A DNA stretch of 64,000 nt. Origin: Desulfobacteraceae bacterium (GTDB lineage: Bacteria; Desulfobacterota; Desulfobacteria; Desulfobacterales; Desulfobacteraceae). Location: the NCBI GenBank assembly GCA_024226935.1, contig JAAELK010000152.1, forward strand, positions 81,520 through 145,519, read 5' to 3'. Under the pieces are notes generated by a model. The model did no database searches and was not told where the DNA came from. It saw nothing but the letters and a program-made list of their open reading frames with translations. How positions within the stretch are numbered: position 1 is the first letter of the stretch; each line of letters starts with the position of its first letter. A program made the position numbers and the translations under genes. Below are positions 1 to 8,502 of the stretch, one piece after another.

Positions 1-638
1 TCCTTTAAGGTTAACTCATCATAATAATAAAGCGAAACCACCATCTGCTCTTTTTTTGTAAGCGTCTGGATGGTTTTAGCCAGAACAGCTTTAAGTTCCT
101 CCCTATCAAAATGATCGGCAGGATTGTCTTTGCCCTTTATACCGGATTCAAACCTGGTTTGGGAAAAAGTATCATTTTTTTTAGATTTAATAAATTCATC
201 AAGGCTCAACACCACAGCCCCATGAATATTTGTGAGCATATCCTGAAAGGTTTCCAGATCTATTCCCAAGGAATCACATATTTCCAAATCCGTTGCAGGA
301 GAACCTTTTTCATCTTCGACCTTTTTTGTTGCCTTTGTGATATCCTGGATTTTTTTGCGCATGGATCTCGAATAGGTATCCATACTTCGCAACTCATCTA
401 AGATAGCCCCTTTAATTCTGTACTGGGCATAGGTTTTCAAGCTGACATCTTTTGAACTATCAAATTTATCCACCGCATCAATAAGCCCCAAAGACCCGGC
501 CGAGATTAATTCATCAAACAAAACACTTGTGGGAAGCCTTCTGGCAAACCTGTAAGCAATATGTTTGACAAGATAAGCGTATTCAACAATGCTTTTTTGT
601 CGCCATTCAAGCTGCTTTTTTGTTGCCGGTTTTTTCAT
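1..638 (-). CDS. fliA: Flagellar sigma factor FliA (sigma-28), C-terminus beyond the window
   Basis: Reading the complementary strand from the ATG at 638 gives about 212 codons with no stop before the window edge, starting MKKPATKKQLEWRQKSIVEY. Visible are sigma region 2 (FDELISAGSLGLIDAVDKF, then a KTYAQYRIKGAILDELR-type segment) and the beginning of region 4 (LTKKEQMVVSLYYYDELTLK). The final helix-turn-helix lies outside the window. FliA directs RNA polymerase to late flagellar and chemotaxis promoters. It is the last gene of the export operon, 20 bp downstream of flhG, which is a common position. No sigma-28 promoter was recognised in the window, so its targets (flagellin, anti-sigma factor) probably lie elsewhere. 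Confidence 0.93.
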   Translation of the reverse strand, partial: MKKPATKKQLEWRQKSIVEYAYLVKHIAYRFARRLPTSVLFDELISAGSLGLIDAVDKFDSSKDVSLKTYAQYRIKGAILDELRSMDTYSRSMRKKIQDITKATKKVEDEKGSPATDLEICDSLGIDLETFQDMLTNIHGAVVLSLDEFIKSKKNDTFSQTRFESGIKGKDNPADHFDREELKAVLAKTIQTLTKKEQMVVSLYYYDELTLK

Positions 639-658
639 ATAATTTTGTATATACCCCC

Positions 659-1552
659 TCACATCGCAACCTGGAACACCCTGTTCATAAAAAAAGTTAA
701 ATTCCCATCCGATCTGTTTTTATCCCCATTTTTAAGGAGATTTGAAGCAATTATTTCCAATGCATTGGCAGCCTTTGAATCCGGAAATTCATCCAGCAAT
801 AACCCTCTTTTTTGCACCGCCCTTTGCAGTTGCCGGTCAAAGGGGATATACCCAGTATATTCAAGCACAACATTTTTTAAAAATTTATCCAGAGCATTAC
901 TTAAAGAAAGATATACCCGTTTGGCTTCTTTTTCAGAATCCACCATATTAACAATCAATTTAAAATACCGGGTACCGTGTTTTTGTGACATCACCTTCAT
1001 CAATGCGTAGGCATCGGTAATGGAAGTGGGTTCTGTGGTGGCAACCACGATGCATTCGTCCGCTGCCGCATTAAAATACAATACATTGGAAGAGATTCCG
1101 GCTCCGGTATCCACAAAAATAATATCTGCCTGATCGACAAGGGTCTCAAATTCACTTAACAGGGTAAGTTTTTCTCCTTCATTCAACTGGGTCAAATCGG
1201 AGAACCCTGACCCACCAGGGACAATACCGATACCATGATGGGTTTTAACCATAACCTGATCCAACTTTTTTTCTGCAGAGACCACGTGACGGATACTAAA
1301 TTCAGGACGCAGATTAAAAACGATATCAATATTGGCAAGTCCCACATCCGCATCAATGATAACCACCCGCTTTCCCCCCTGGGTCATAGCTACAGCCAGA
1401 TTTCCCACAATATTGGTTTTGCCTACCCCTCCTTTGCCGCTGGTGACGGCAAAAACCCTGGGAAATTTTTTTGTGCGGGATGCCATACGCCCATGACTTT
1501 TTGCCAGGGCATCTGTTTTTGCAATTTGTCGAAGTCCTTTTGCCTGATCCAC
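659..1552 (-). CDS. flhG: FlhG (FleN/YlxH), MinD-like ATPase controlling flagellar number
   Basis: The 297-residue product is a ParA/MinD-family ATPase. The deviant Walker A motif GKGGVGKT is at residues 39-46, followed by the IIDADVGLANIDI segment and a FVDTGAG Walker B region. Residues 2-8 read DQAKGLR, matching the DQAxxLR N-terminal motif by which FlhG stimulates the GTPase FlhF in characterised systems. FlhG limits flagellar number and, in polar flagellates, antagonises the flagellar master regulator. The gene lies 2 bp downstream of flhF and just upstream of fliA. The C-terminal tail is probably the membrane-targeting helix, but I did not model it. Confidence 0.95.
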   Translation of the reverse strand: MDQAKGLRQIAKTDALAKSHGRMASRTKKFPRVFAVTSGKGGVGKTNIVGNLAVAMTQGGKRVVIIDADVGLANIDIVFNLRPEFSIRHVVSAEKKLDQVMVKTHHGIGIVPGGSGFSDLTQLNEGEKLTLLSEFETLVDQADIIFVDTGAGISSNVLYFNAAADECIVVATTEPTSITDAYALMKVMSQKHGTRYFKLIVNMVDSEKEAKRVYLSLSNALDKFLKNVVLEYTGYIPFDRQLQRAVQKRGLLLDEFPDSKAANALEIIASNLLKNGDKNRSDGNLTFFMNRVFQVAM

Positions 1553-1554
1553 CC

Positions 1555-2670
1555 TTATACTTCTCCTTTGGGTTCTTTTCCCAGAATAACTCTCAATAAT
1601 GCCTGTTTATCCGGGACGATTAAATCTTCAGGAACTTTCTGACCATTTGTTATCAGCGAAACAGGCAGATTCAGATCATTTACCTGGTCCAAAATTTTAC
1701 CACATCTTTTAGTCTCATCTATTTTAGTAAACACATAGGTATCAGGATTAAATACCGAAAAAGCAGATGCGGCCTCCTTCATGTTAATAGATTCAGCCGT
1801 AACACTCAAGGTTAAATGAACAGAAATCCCAAAGTCACTTTTTATCAATTGGAGAATCTCATCTATTTTCACCTTATCAAAATGGCTGTGACCGGCCGTA
1901 TCAATCAAGACCACATCCATGGATTTCATTCGTTCCAGAGCACATGAAAGATCCTGGGCGCTGAAGGCAGGAACACATAAAAGTCCCATGATAGCAGCAT
2001 AGGCCTTAAGCTGTTCGAAGGCACCGATACGATAATTATCTATGGAAATCAAACCAACCTTCATTTTGCGCTTAAGACTTAAAAGAGCGGCAAGTTTTGC
2101 AATGGTGGTTGTCTTACCTACTCCCGTAGGTCCAACAAAGGCTGCCACATGGGGAACCCCGGAATAATTATTCCGATTGAAAAAATCTTTGACCGACAAA
2201 CGTTTCAAACAATGGACCATGACATTTTTCTTCAGGCTTTGAATCCGTTCTGCCGGCTCGAGGTTGGAATCCAAAGATTGGCCTGCTTTTTCGATCAGGG
2301 AAATGGCCAGACGTTCACTGACCCCTGCCCTTAAAAATGAAGCCAGTACCCCCACAGATTCAAAATTATTGCATAAAACATTCTGAATACCGCTGCCGAA
2401 CCCTGCAATGGAAATCATGTCACGAATTTCAGAGATATCCCCCTTCAGAGACTCAAACAATTCATCATCTTTTTTAACTGTATTTTTTCCATCGGCAGCA
2501 TCTTTGGCCTTTATACCGGCCTCCACTTCAAACATATCTTTTGCATAGGGGTCCAGGGGTTTTCTTGGAATTTTCCGGGTGGAAAGAATCATGGCATCCG
2601 CCCCCATCTCTTCCTTGATATTTGCGAGGGCTTTCTGGATATTAGCTGCCCGAAAGATCTTTTTATTCAT
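1555..2670 (-). CDS. flhF: FlhF, SRP-type GTPase for flagellar placement
   Basis: The 371-residue protein starts with the FlhF B domain (MNKKIFRAANIQKAL, then GADAMILSTRKI), has a helical N domain at about residues 75-165, and ends with an SRP-GTPase G domain. The G1 motif GPTGVGKTTT lies at about residues 180-189. Later DTAGHSHFDK (G3) and TKIDE (G4) are visible. FlhF marks the cell pole for assembly of the first flagellar components, so the flhF/flhG pair predicts controlled, probably polar, flagellation. The start overlaps the end of flhA by 8 bp, implying translational coupling. Confidence 0.95.
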   Translation of the reverse strand: MNKKIFRAANIQKALANIKEEMGADAMILSTRKIPRKPLDPYAKDMFEVEAGIKAKDAADGKNTVKKDDELFESLKGDISEIRDMISIAGFGSGIQNVLCNNFESVGVLASFLRAGVSERLAISLIEKAGQSLDSNLEPAERIQSLKKNVMVHCLKRLSVKDFFNRNNYSGVPHVAAFVGPTGVGKTTTIAKLAALLSLKRKMKVGLISIDNYRIGAFEQLKAYAAIMGLLCVPAFSAQDLSCALERMKSMDVVLIDTAGHSHFDKVKIDEILQLIKSDFGISVHLTLSVTAESINMKEAASAFSVFNPDTYVFTKIDETKRCGKILDQVNDLNLPVSLITNGQKVPEDLIVPDKQALLRVILGKEPKGEV

Positions 2671-4756
2671 CTTTTAAACTCACTTTTCCAATGGCCTGTA
2701 GATTTATGTTTTCCACTATTTCAGCATGGGATATCACAAAAACAGTGGGAAGAGAAGGTTCAATCAATTTTCTAAAATGACGTCGAAGGGTGGGAGGAGT
2801 CATTATCACCGGCTGGGTATTGATGGAAATAAGTTTTTCCACCTCCCTTGAAACAGCATTCACTACCTCTCCTACAAGGGCAGGATCCAACGCAAGATAA
2901 GATCCGTGCTCAGTACGCTTAATATTTTTGGTCAATAATTGCTCAAGATTTCCATCAAGGGTGAGTACCTGCAGTACCTTGCCTTCCTGGAGATAGGGCG
3001 CCAACATCCCCTTGGCAATCCGTTGTCGAACATATTCCGTCAAAAGATCCGGGTCTTTACCCATGGGTGCAAAATCGGCCAGGGTTTCCACAATGGAAAG
3101 AAAATCCCGGATGGATATTCGTTCCCTCAGCATATTCTGAAGCACTTTTTGCACCACTCCTATGCTCAACAGGTTGGGAATAAGCTCTTCAACAGCCTTG
3201 GGACTGGTTTTGGCAAGATTATCCATCAAATGCTGAACCTCTTGACGACCCAGAAGATCGTAGGAATTTGCCCGGATAATTTCCGTCAAATGGGTGGCAA
3301 TCACAGTGGAGTTATCCACCACCGTATAACCTGCAAATTTTGCCTCTTCTTCTTTGTCCATTGGAATCCACAGGGCAGGCAGGTTAAAGGCAGGTTCTAT
3401 GGTTTTAATCCCGTCTATTTCCTGGGCGACTCCACCGGGATCCATTGCCATATAATGATTGACCATCAATTCGGTGGTGGCAGCTTCTACCCCCTTTATC
3501 ATCAGCCGGTACTGGGCAGGATTCAAGTTCAGGTTATCACGGATATGAATCGGCGGAATGATGATCCCCATTTCCGTGGCAAACTGCCGCCGGATAGCCC
3601 TAATTCGACCCAAAAGCGTGCCATCCTGCTGTTTATCCACCAGGGGAATAAGTCCGTATCCCACTTCCAATTCGATGGTCTCCAGAGTTAGCAGATGATC
3701 CACCTGTTCCGGTTGCCCCGTGGTCGCTTCTTCAGCTGCGGCTTCAGCCTGGGCATCTTCCCCCTCTTTTTCATCTGTCCGCAAAAAATACCAGGTCAAA
3801 GTCCCCATGACAAGCCCCAGGGTCATGAAGGGAAGAGAAGGAAGCCCCGGGACCAATCCCAGGCAAAAGATAATCACGGCACCAATAAATACCGGTGTGG
3901 AACTGGAAAGCAGATGTTTGACAAAGTCAGCACCCATCTTGGTCTCCGCACCGGATCGTGATACCAGAAGACCTGCGGCGGCAGATATCAACAGGGCTGG
4001 AATCTGGGAAACCAGACCATCCCCAACGGTTAAAAGGGTGTAGGTGGTTAATGCGTCGGCCATTTCCATACCCTGCTGGAGCACACCGATGACAAAACCG
4101 CCCACAATATTGATCATGGTGATCACAATACCTGCAACGGCATCCCCCCTGACAAATTTGGATGCCCCGTCCATGGCCCCATGGAATTCCGATTCCCTGG
4201 CAATGGCCTTTCGTCTGTCCCCGGCTTCAACCTCATCTATCATACCGGCATTAAGATCTGCATCAATGGCCATCTGTTTTCCCGGCATGGCATCAAGGGT
4301 AAATCGAGCCGCCACCTCGGCGATCCTGCCCGCACCCTTGGTAATGACCATAAAATTAATCAGCACCAGAATAATAAAAATAACCAGGCCCACCACATAA
4401 TTTCCCCCCACCACAAAGCTGCCAAAGGACATGATAACAGCTCCGGCAGCCGAAGGCCCTTCACTGCCATGCAAAAGAATCAGCCTGGTGGATGCCACAT
4501 TCAAGGAAAGACGAAACAGGGTCAATACCAACAATAAAGAAGGAAAAATTGCAAATTCCAATGGCTTGGTCGTATACATGGTAGTAATGAGTACCATGAT
4601 GGCAAATGAGATATTCAATGCCAGGAAAAAATCTAAAACCATGGGATGGAGGGGTAAAATCATTGCCATAAGAATACCGATAAAAGCAACGATCATTAAA
4701 ATGTCAGATGCTTCGCTTTTCAAGCCGGCAAGAATGCTTGTTCCTTCTGCTGCCAT
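2663..4756 (-). CDS. flhA: FlhA, flagellar type III export gate protein
   Basis: The 697-residue protein is of normal FlhA length. The N-terminal ~330 residues hold about eight hydrophobic segments and the conserved cytoplasmic loop with RFTLDAMPGKQMAIDADLNAG. The C-terminal ~340 residues form the soluble chaperone/substrate docking domain, with VDNSTVIATHLTEIIR and the PVIMTPPTLRRHFRKL region. FlhA uses the proton motive force and docks late substrates. The ATG at 4756 follows AAGGGG with 5-bp spacing. It is separated from flhB by 78 bp that contain a small hairpin, while the 3' end overlaps flhF. Confidence 0.97.
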   Translation of the reverse strand: MAAEGTSILAGLKSEASDILMIVAFIGILMAMILPLHPMVLDFFLALNISFAIMVLITTMYTTKPLEFAIFPSLLLVLTLFRLSLNVASTRLILLHGSEGPSAAGAVIMSFGSFVVGGNYVVGLVIFIILVLINFMVITKGAGRIAEVAARFTLDAMPGKQMAIDADLNAGMIDEVEAGDRRKAIARESEFHGAMDGASKFVRGDAVAGIVITMINIVGGFVIGVLQQGMEMADALTTYTLLTVGDGLVSQIPALLISAAAGLLVSRSGAETKMGADFVKHLLSSSTPVFIGAVIIFCLGLVPGLPSLPFMTLGLVMGTLTWYFLRTDEKEGEDAQAEAAAEEATTGQPEQVDHLLTLETIELEVGYGLIPLVDKQQDGTLLGRIRAIRRQFATEMGIIIPPIHIRDNLNLNPAQYRLMIKGVEAATTELMVNHYMAMDPGGVAQEIDGIKTIEPAFNLPALWIPMDKEEEAKFAGYTVVDNSTVIATHLTEIIRANSYDLLGRQEVQHLMDNLAKTSPKAVEELIPNLLSIGVVQKVLQNMLRERISIRDFLSIVETLADFAPMGKDPDLLTEYVRQRIAKGMLAPYLQEGKVLQVLTLDGNLEQLLTKNIKRTEHGSYLALDPALVGEVVNAVSREVEKLISINTQPVIMTPPTLRRHFRKLIEPSLPTVFVISHAEIVENINLQAIGKVSLKDE

Positions 4757-4796
4757 TTACACCCCTTCTTCCATCAATTTTAACGGCAATGGTTTA

Positions 4797-4818
4797 TTTT
4801 GACACCAAGATGTCAAAA
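4797..4818 (-). other. Intercistronic hairpin between flhB and flhA
   Basis: TTTTGACA and TGTCAAAA form perfect 8-bp arms around a 6-nt loop in the 78-bp flhB-flhA gap. There is no convincing T-run after it. It may tune message stability or translation of flhA rather than end transcription. Role is inference. Confidence 0.35.
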
Positions 4819-4834
4819 ACTTGTCGGTATCCCA

Positions 4835-5905
4835 TCACCTACTGCCTTTGAGTTTATACACATAGGCCAGTAATTCAGCCACTGCCTGGTAATATTCAAT
4901 GGGGACATCCCCCCCGATATCTACATGACTATACAAATTCCGGGCCAATTGTTTATCCTCCACCAGGGGAATCTTATTTTCCCTTGCAATCCTGCGAATA
5001 TTTTCGGCCACGGGTCCTGCTCCCTTTGCCAGCACCCGGGGTGCATCCATCGTTGTTCCGTCATATTTCAGGGCAACGGCAAGCCGGGTCGGATTGGTCA
5101 CCACCACATCGGCCTTGGGCACATCCGCCATCATACGTTTCCGGGCAGCTTCGTGCTGGAGTTGACGAATTCTTGACTTAACCATGGGATCACCCTCTGT
5201 CTGTTTCATCTCGTCCTTGACCTCTTTTTTGGTCATTTTCTGATCGTCCAAAAATTTCCACTTCTGATAGGCATAATCCAAAAGGGCTACAACCATCATA
5301 ATAAGACATACCTTAATAACGATCCAAAAGGAAATATTTAAGATAAACAATAGAATCTGACCCAGGGAATTATCATACAACCGAGTAATATTGGCCAATT
5401 CATCTTTGATGGCATAATAGGCCACCATGGAGATCACACCAATTTTGACAATATTTTTCACCATCTCCACCACTGCCCGGGAGGAAAATTTTTGTTTAAA
5501 CCCACTGATGGGATTAAGCTTTGAAATTTTTGGTGAGATGGCTTCCCATGAGATTGCAAAACCTACCTGGGCCACATTTGAAAGAATAGCCACCATGTAA
5601 ACACCAGCAAAAAGAGGCAGGCAGATCATGAAGATTTTCTGGCCATGGACGATCAAAAGTTCCACCATTTCAGGTTGGGTAAAGCTGGGAATTTTGTCAA
5701 AATTAAAATCAAAGTGAAAGACCTGGAGTATGTTGTTATAAATATGAGCGGCAGAGGCCCACAGGGCAATCACACCACCCATGAGAACAAAGACGGAAGG
5801 AATTTCGATACTCTTGGCAACCTGACCTTCTTCACGGGCCTTGCCAAGCTTACGCGACGATGCGTCTTCGGTTTTCTCTCCGCCACTTTCAGGATCTTCA
5901 GCCAT
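4835..5905 (-). CDS. flhB: FlhB, export gate/switch protein with an NPTR (not NPTH) cleavage motif
   Basis: The 356-residue protein has the typical N-terminus (GGEKTEDASSRKLGKAREEGQ), four hydrophobic segments between about residues 35 and 210, and a cytoplasmic domain holding the autocleavage site. In FlhB/YscU proteins cleavage between N and P of NPTH switches secretion from rod/hook to filament substrates. Here residues 271-274 are N-P-T-R, followed by LAVALKYD. The cleaved Asn and Pro are kept but the His is Arg. The rest of the domain looks intact. The gene starts 3 bp after fliR, inside the export operon. Confidence 0.95.
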   Translation of the reverse strand: MAEDPESGGEKTEDASSRKLGKAREEGQVAKSIEIPSVFVLMGGVIALWASAAHIYNNILQVFHFDFNFDKIPSFTQPEMVELLIVHGQKIFMICLPLFAGVYMVAILSNVAQVGFAISWEAISPKISKLNPISGFKQKFSSRAVVEMVKNIVKIGVISMVAYYAIKDELANITRLYDNSLGQILLFILNISFWIVIKVCLIMMVVALLDYAYQKWKFLDDQKMTKKEVKDEMKQTEGDPMVKSRIRQLQHEAARKRMMADVPKADVVVTNPTRLAVALKYDGTTMDAPRVLAKGAGPVAENIRRIARENKIPLVEDKQLARNLYSHVDIGGDVPIEYYQAVAELLAYVYKLKGSR

Positions 5906-5908
5906 CTA

Positions 5909-6697
5909 TCAACCCCCACCGATAAAAAATAACAGGTACATCAATAATTTTTTGAATCCCCCCACATATTCCCTTGTCACAATGACAATAATATCAAGGG
6001 TGAGCCCGAAAAGAAAAAGACCCACAACAATCTTCAAGGGAAAGGCCACGATCATCACATTCATCTGGGGGGCAAACTTTGAAACCAGTCCAAACCCCAC
6101 ACTGACAAAAAACAGGGCAGCGATCACAGGAGCACCAATTTTTATGGCTACCAAAAAAAGTCCGCCTGCCAGATCCAGAATTTTAACCAGCAGGACTTTT
6201 TGCATGATAAAAACCCCCACGGGCACCAAATCAAAACTATCAATCAAGGCACTAATGATAATATGATGACCGTTTAATATCAGAAAAACCACCACACAGA
6301 CCCAATATCCCATTTGATCCATGATGGAAACATTGGCACCGCTCTGGGGATCAACCACATTAATCATGGCAAATCCCATTTGAAAACCGATCACCTGACC
6401 TGCCAACTGAACCGATCCAAAAAAAATCCTCAGACAAAGCCCAAGGGTAAGACCGACCATGAATTCCGCCATTATTAAAAGACCTGTGGATATCGCATCC
6501 AAGGGGAAACGGCTCAGATCCACCGGCACAACAGAATAAAAAAGCAGGGACATCACCATGACAAAACCCATTTTCAGGGTGGCTGGAAATACATTGGATG
6601 AAAAAATGGGAAACATGAAAAGAAAGATACTGATCCTCAACAACACCAGCATATAAGTCCTGAACTGGACAGGATCTATGATATTGAGGATTTCCAT
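5909..6697 (-). CDS. fliR: FliR, flagellar export gate membrane protein
   Basis: From the ATG at 6697 the product is 262 residues, the usual FliR length, starting MEILNIIDPVQFRTYMLVLLRIS and carrying about six hydrophobic segments. A longer reading frame begins at 6790, but its extra 31 residues lie inside fliQ and are hydrophilic. The internal ATG is preceded directly by a G-run on the coding strand that can serve as ribosome binding site, so I chose it. FliR forms the core export gate with FliP and FliQ. It sits 13 bp after fliQ and 3 bp before flhB. Confidence 0.93.
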   Translation of the reverse strand: MEILNIIDPVQFRTYMLVLLRISIFLFMFPIFSSNVFPATLKMGFVMVMSLLFYSVVPVDLSRFPLDAISTGLLIMAEFMVGLTLGLCLRIFFGSVQLAGQVIGFQMGFAMINVVDPQSGANVSIMDQMGYWVCVVVFLILNGHHIIISALIDSFDLVPVGVFIMQKVLLVKILDLAGGLFLVAIKIGAPVIAALFFVSVGFGLVSKFAPQMNVMIVAFPLKIVVGLFLFGLTLDIIVIVTREYVGGFKKLLMYLLFFIGGG

Positions 6698-6710
6698 ACC
6701 CCCCCCCCGC

Positions 6711-6980
6711 CTATCGTATATACATGGGAATGTTTTCAAATACACGGGTGGTAAAGCTTGTGACCTTTTCCAACATCCAGGGGGCAGCAAATAAAAGCCC
6801 TAGAAAAACGGCAATTATCTTGGGAACAAAGGTCAATGTCATCTCCTGAATCTGGGTGACCGCCTGGAAAACACTGATGATCAAACCGGCGGCAAGCCCC
6901 AGACCCAACATGGGCATGGAAAGATAAATGGTCAATAAAATGGCCTCTTTGGCAAATTCAACAACAAATTCAGGGGTCAT
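6711..6980 (-). CDS. fliQ: FliQ, flagellar export gate membrane protein
   Basis: From the ATG at 6980 the product is 89 residues, exactly the family length, starting MTPEFVVEFAKEAILLT. It has two transmembrane helices (about residues 15-40 and 50-75) and the family signature QAVTQIQEMTLTFVPKI between them. An upstream in-frame start at 7028 would add 16 residues inside fliP and is unlikely. The gene begins 2 bp after the fliP stop. Confidence 0.95.
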   Translation of the reverse strand: MTPEFVVEFAKEAILLTIYLSMPMLGLGLAAGLIISVFQAVTQIQEMTLTFVPKIIAVFLGLLFAAPWMLEKVTSFTTRVFENIPMYIR

Positions 6981-6982
6981 GG

Positions 6983-7759
6983 CTATACTCCAAAACTTTT
7001 GATTAAAGAGCCACAAATCAAATGCCATCCGTCCACAAGAACAAAAAGCATGAGTTTGAAGGGCAGGGATATCATAACCGGCGGCAGCATCATCATACCC
7101 ATGGCCAGCAGGACAGATGCCACAACCATATCGATCACCAAAAATGGAATATACAAGACAAAACCGACAATAAAAGCGGTCTTAAGCTCGGAGATCACAT
7201 AGGCCGGAATAAGCACCAGCAAGGATAAATCCTGCCGTGTCTCGGGTTTTTTCATCTCTGCTTCCTTGAGAAACAGGGCAATATCTTTTTCCCTGGTATT
7301 GCGAAGCAAAAATTTGCGGATGGGTTTTTGTGCCTCTTCAAAAGCGGTCTCGTAGGAAATCTTTCGCTCAAGATAGGGATTTAAGGACTGGTTATACACA
7401 TCCAGGGCAACGGGTTTGATGATAAAAAAAGTCATGAAAAGAGCAAGTCCCACGATCACTTGATTGGGGGGGCTGGACTGGGTACCCAGGGCCTGGCGCA
7501 GCAAATGAAATACCACCACAAGCCTTGTGAAAGGAGTCATTAAAATCAGGATGGCCGGGGCCAGGGCGATCAGGGTCAAAAGAGCAATGATTTCCAATAC
7601 GACGGCAACTTCTTCCGGCTGGGTGGCCGTTGTCACATTCAATTCCAGGGAAGGGATGGGAAAGGTGATAGCAAGAGCAGTCCCCCGGGCAAAAATCAAT
7701 AAAAAAAAGCCAAGAAAACACAGCTTGAAAATTTTATCAATTAAATTTTTTTCAGACAT
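6983..7759 (-). CDS. fliP: FliP, flagellar export gate protein
   Basis: The 258-residue product has an N-terminal hydrophobic segment that looks like a signal peptide (residues ~12-30, ending near the TALA site). FliP motifs follow: PFTRLVVVFHLLRQALGTQSSP, then a periplasmic stretch with NPYLER, then LIPAYVISELKTAFIVGF and the last two membrane helices ending in VDGWHLICGSLIKSF. FliP multimerises to form the export channel core. The start overlaps the fliO end by 8 bp. Confidence 0.96.
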   Translation of the reverse strand: MSEKNLIDKIFKLCFLGFFLLIFARGTALAITFPIPSLELNVTTATQPEEVAVVLEIIALLTLIALAPAILILMTPFTRLVVVFHLLRQALGTQSSPPNQVIVGLALFMTFFIIKPVALDVYNQSLNPYLERKISYETAFEEAQKPIRKFLLRNTREKDIALFLKEAEMKKPETRQDLSLLVLIPAYVISELKTAFIVGFVLYIPFLVIDMVVASVLLAMGMMMLPPVMISLPFKLMLFVLVDGWHLICGSLIKSFGV

Positions 7760-8165
7760 CTCGCACCTTCTTTGCGTCCTGGATATTTTCTTTTGATCCG
7801 AAAGAAGACAGGTTCAGTGTCCGGCTCAAAAAATCTGAAAACCTGGAATCCGTTTCTTTGGATATCTTCCCCCTGGATCCCAAAGATAGATCAACCTTTT
7901 TTTCCATGACCGCAATCTTTGAAATCTGATTGGGGGTGACACCGATGAGGATGGTTTCCTCCAGGACATTCACCAGAACCAGTTTTTCCTTTGGTGACAG
8001 ATGATGTACAGTTAAAACCTTTATGAAATCCCGACCGGCGCTCCCTGCCCTTACGGCCAGAAACCGTCGGAGCAGGTAAAAGACAAGGAGGAGCAATGCC
8101 AAAACCATGAACAAAACACCGAAGGTTCTTGCAAAGGCAAACCATATATCTGAGTCAGTACTCAA
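7752..8165 (-). CDS. fliO: FliO, flagellar export gate assembly protein
   Basis: The 137-residue protein has one transmembrane helix near the N-terminus (about residues 8-31) followed by a basic segment and a small cytoplasmic domain with LTVHHLSPKEKLVLVNVLEE, the typical FliO pattern. FliO helps assemble the FliP ring. Its start overlaps the fliN stop by 4 bp. Family identification rests on topology, the conserved LSPKEKLVLV-type segment and position between fliN and fliP. Confidence 0.85.
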   Translation of the reverse strand: MSTDSDIWFAFARTFGVLFMVLALLLLVFYLLRRFLAVRAGSAGRDFIKVLTVHHLSPKEKLVLVNVLEETILIGVTPNQISKIAVMEKKVDLSLGSRGKISKETDSRFSDFLSRTLNLSSFGSKENIQDAKKVRDV

Positions 8166-8500
8166 GTTTCCTCAGCCGCCAGGGATTTAACCCTGTCTAT
8201 GGGGGTGATCACATCGGTGAGCCTGACACCGAACTTTTCATTGACCACCACAACTTCTCCTCTGGCAATGAGTTTGCGATTGATATAAACCTCCAGGGGC
8301 TCTCCTGCCAGCTTATTGAGCTCGATGATAGAACCCTGCCCCAATTGAAGAAGATCATTGACAAGCATCCTGGTTTTACCAAGTTCGACGGAAAGCTCCA
8401 GGGGAATATCTAAAATAAAATCCAACTCCCTTGCTTCCTGCTCTTCATTTTTCTCGATAATTTCCTCGGACTCTTCTGTGGTCTCATTTTCATCAGCCAT
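8162..8500 (-). CDS. fliN: FliN, flagellar motor switch/C-ring protein
   Basis: The 112-residue protein has an acidic N-terminal ~28 residues and then the SpoA/FliN domain: LDIPLELSVELGKTRMLVND, LGQGSIIELNKLAGEPLEVY and GEVVVVNEKFGVRLTDV. It forms the lower C-ring with FliM and supports export. It begins 2 bp after the fliM stop, and its stop overlaps the fliO start. Confidence 0.96.
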   Translation of the reverse strand: MADENETTEESEEIIEKNEEQEARELDFILDIPLELSVELGKTRMLVNDLLQLGQGSIIELNKLAGEPLEVYINRKLIARGEVVVVNEKFGVRLTDVITPIDRVKSLAAEET

Positions 8501-8502
8501 GA

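Noticed and set aside
2939..4802. Several long plus-strand ORFs opposite flhA
   Set aside because: They are antisense shadows of a highly conserved gene, with no ribosome sites and no recognisable domains.
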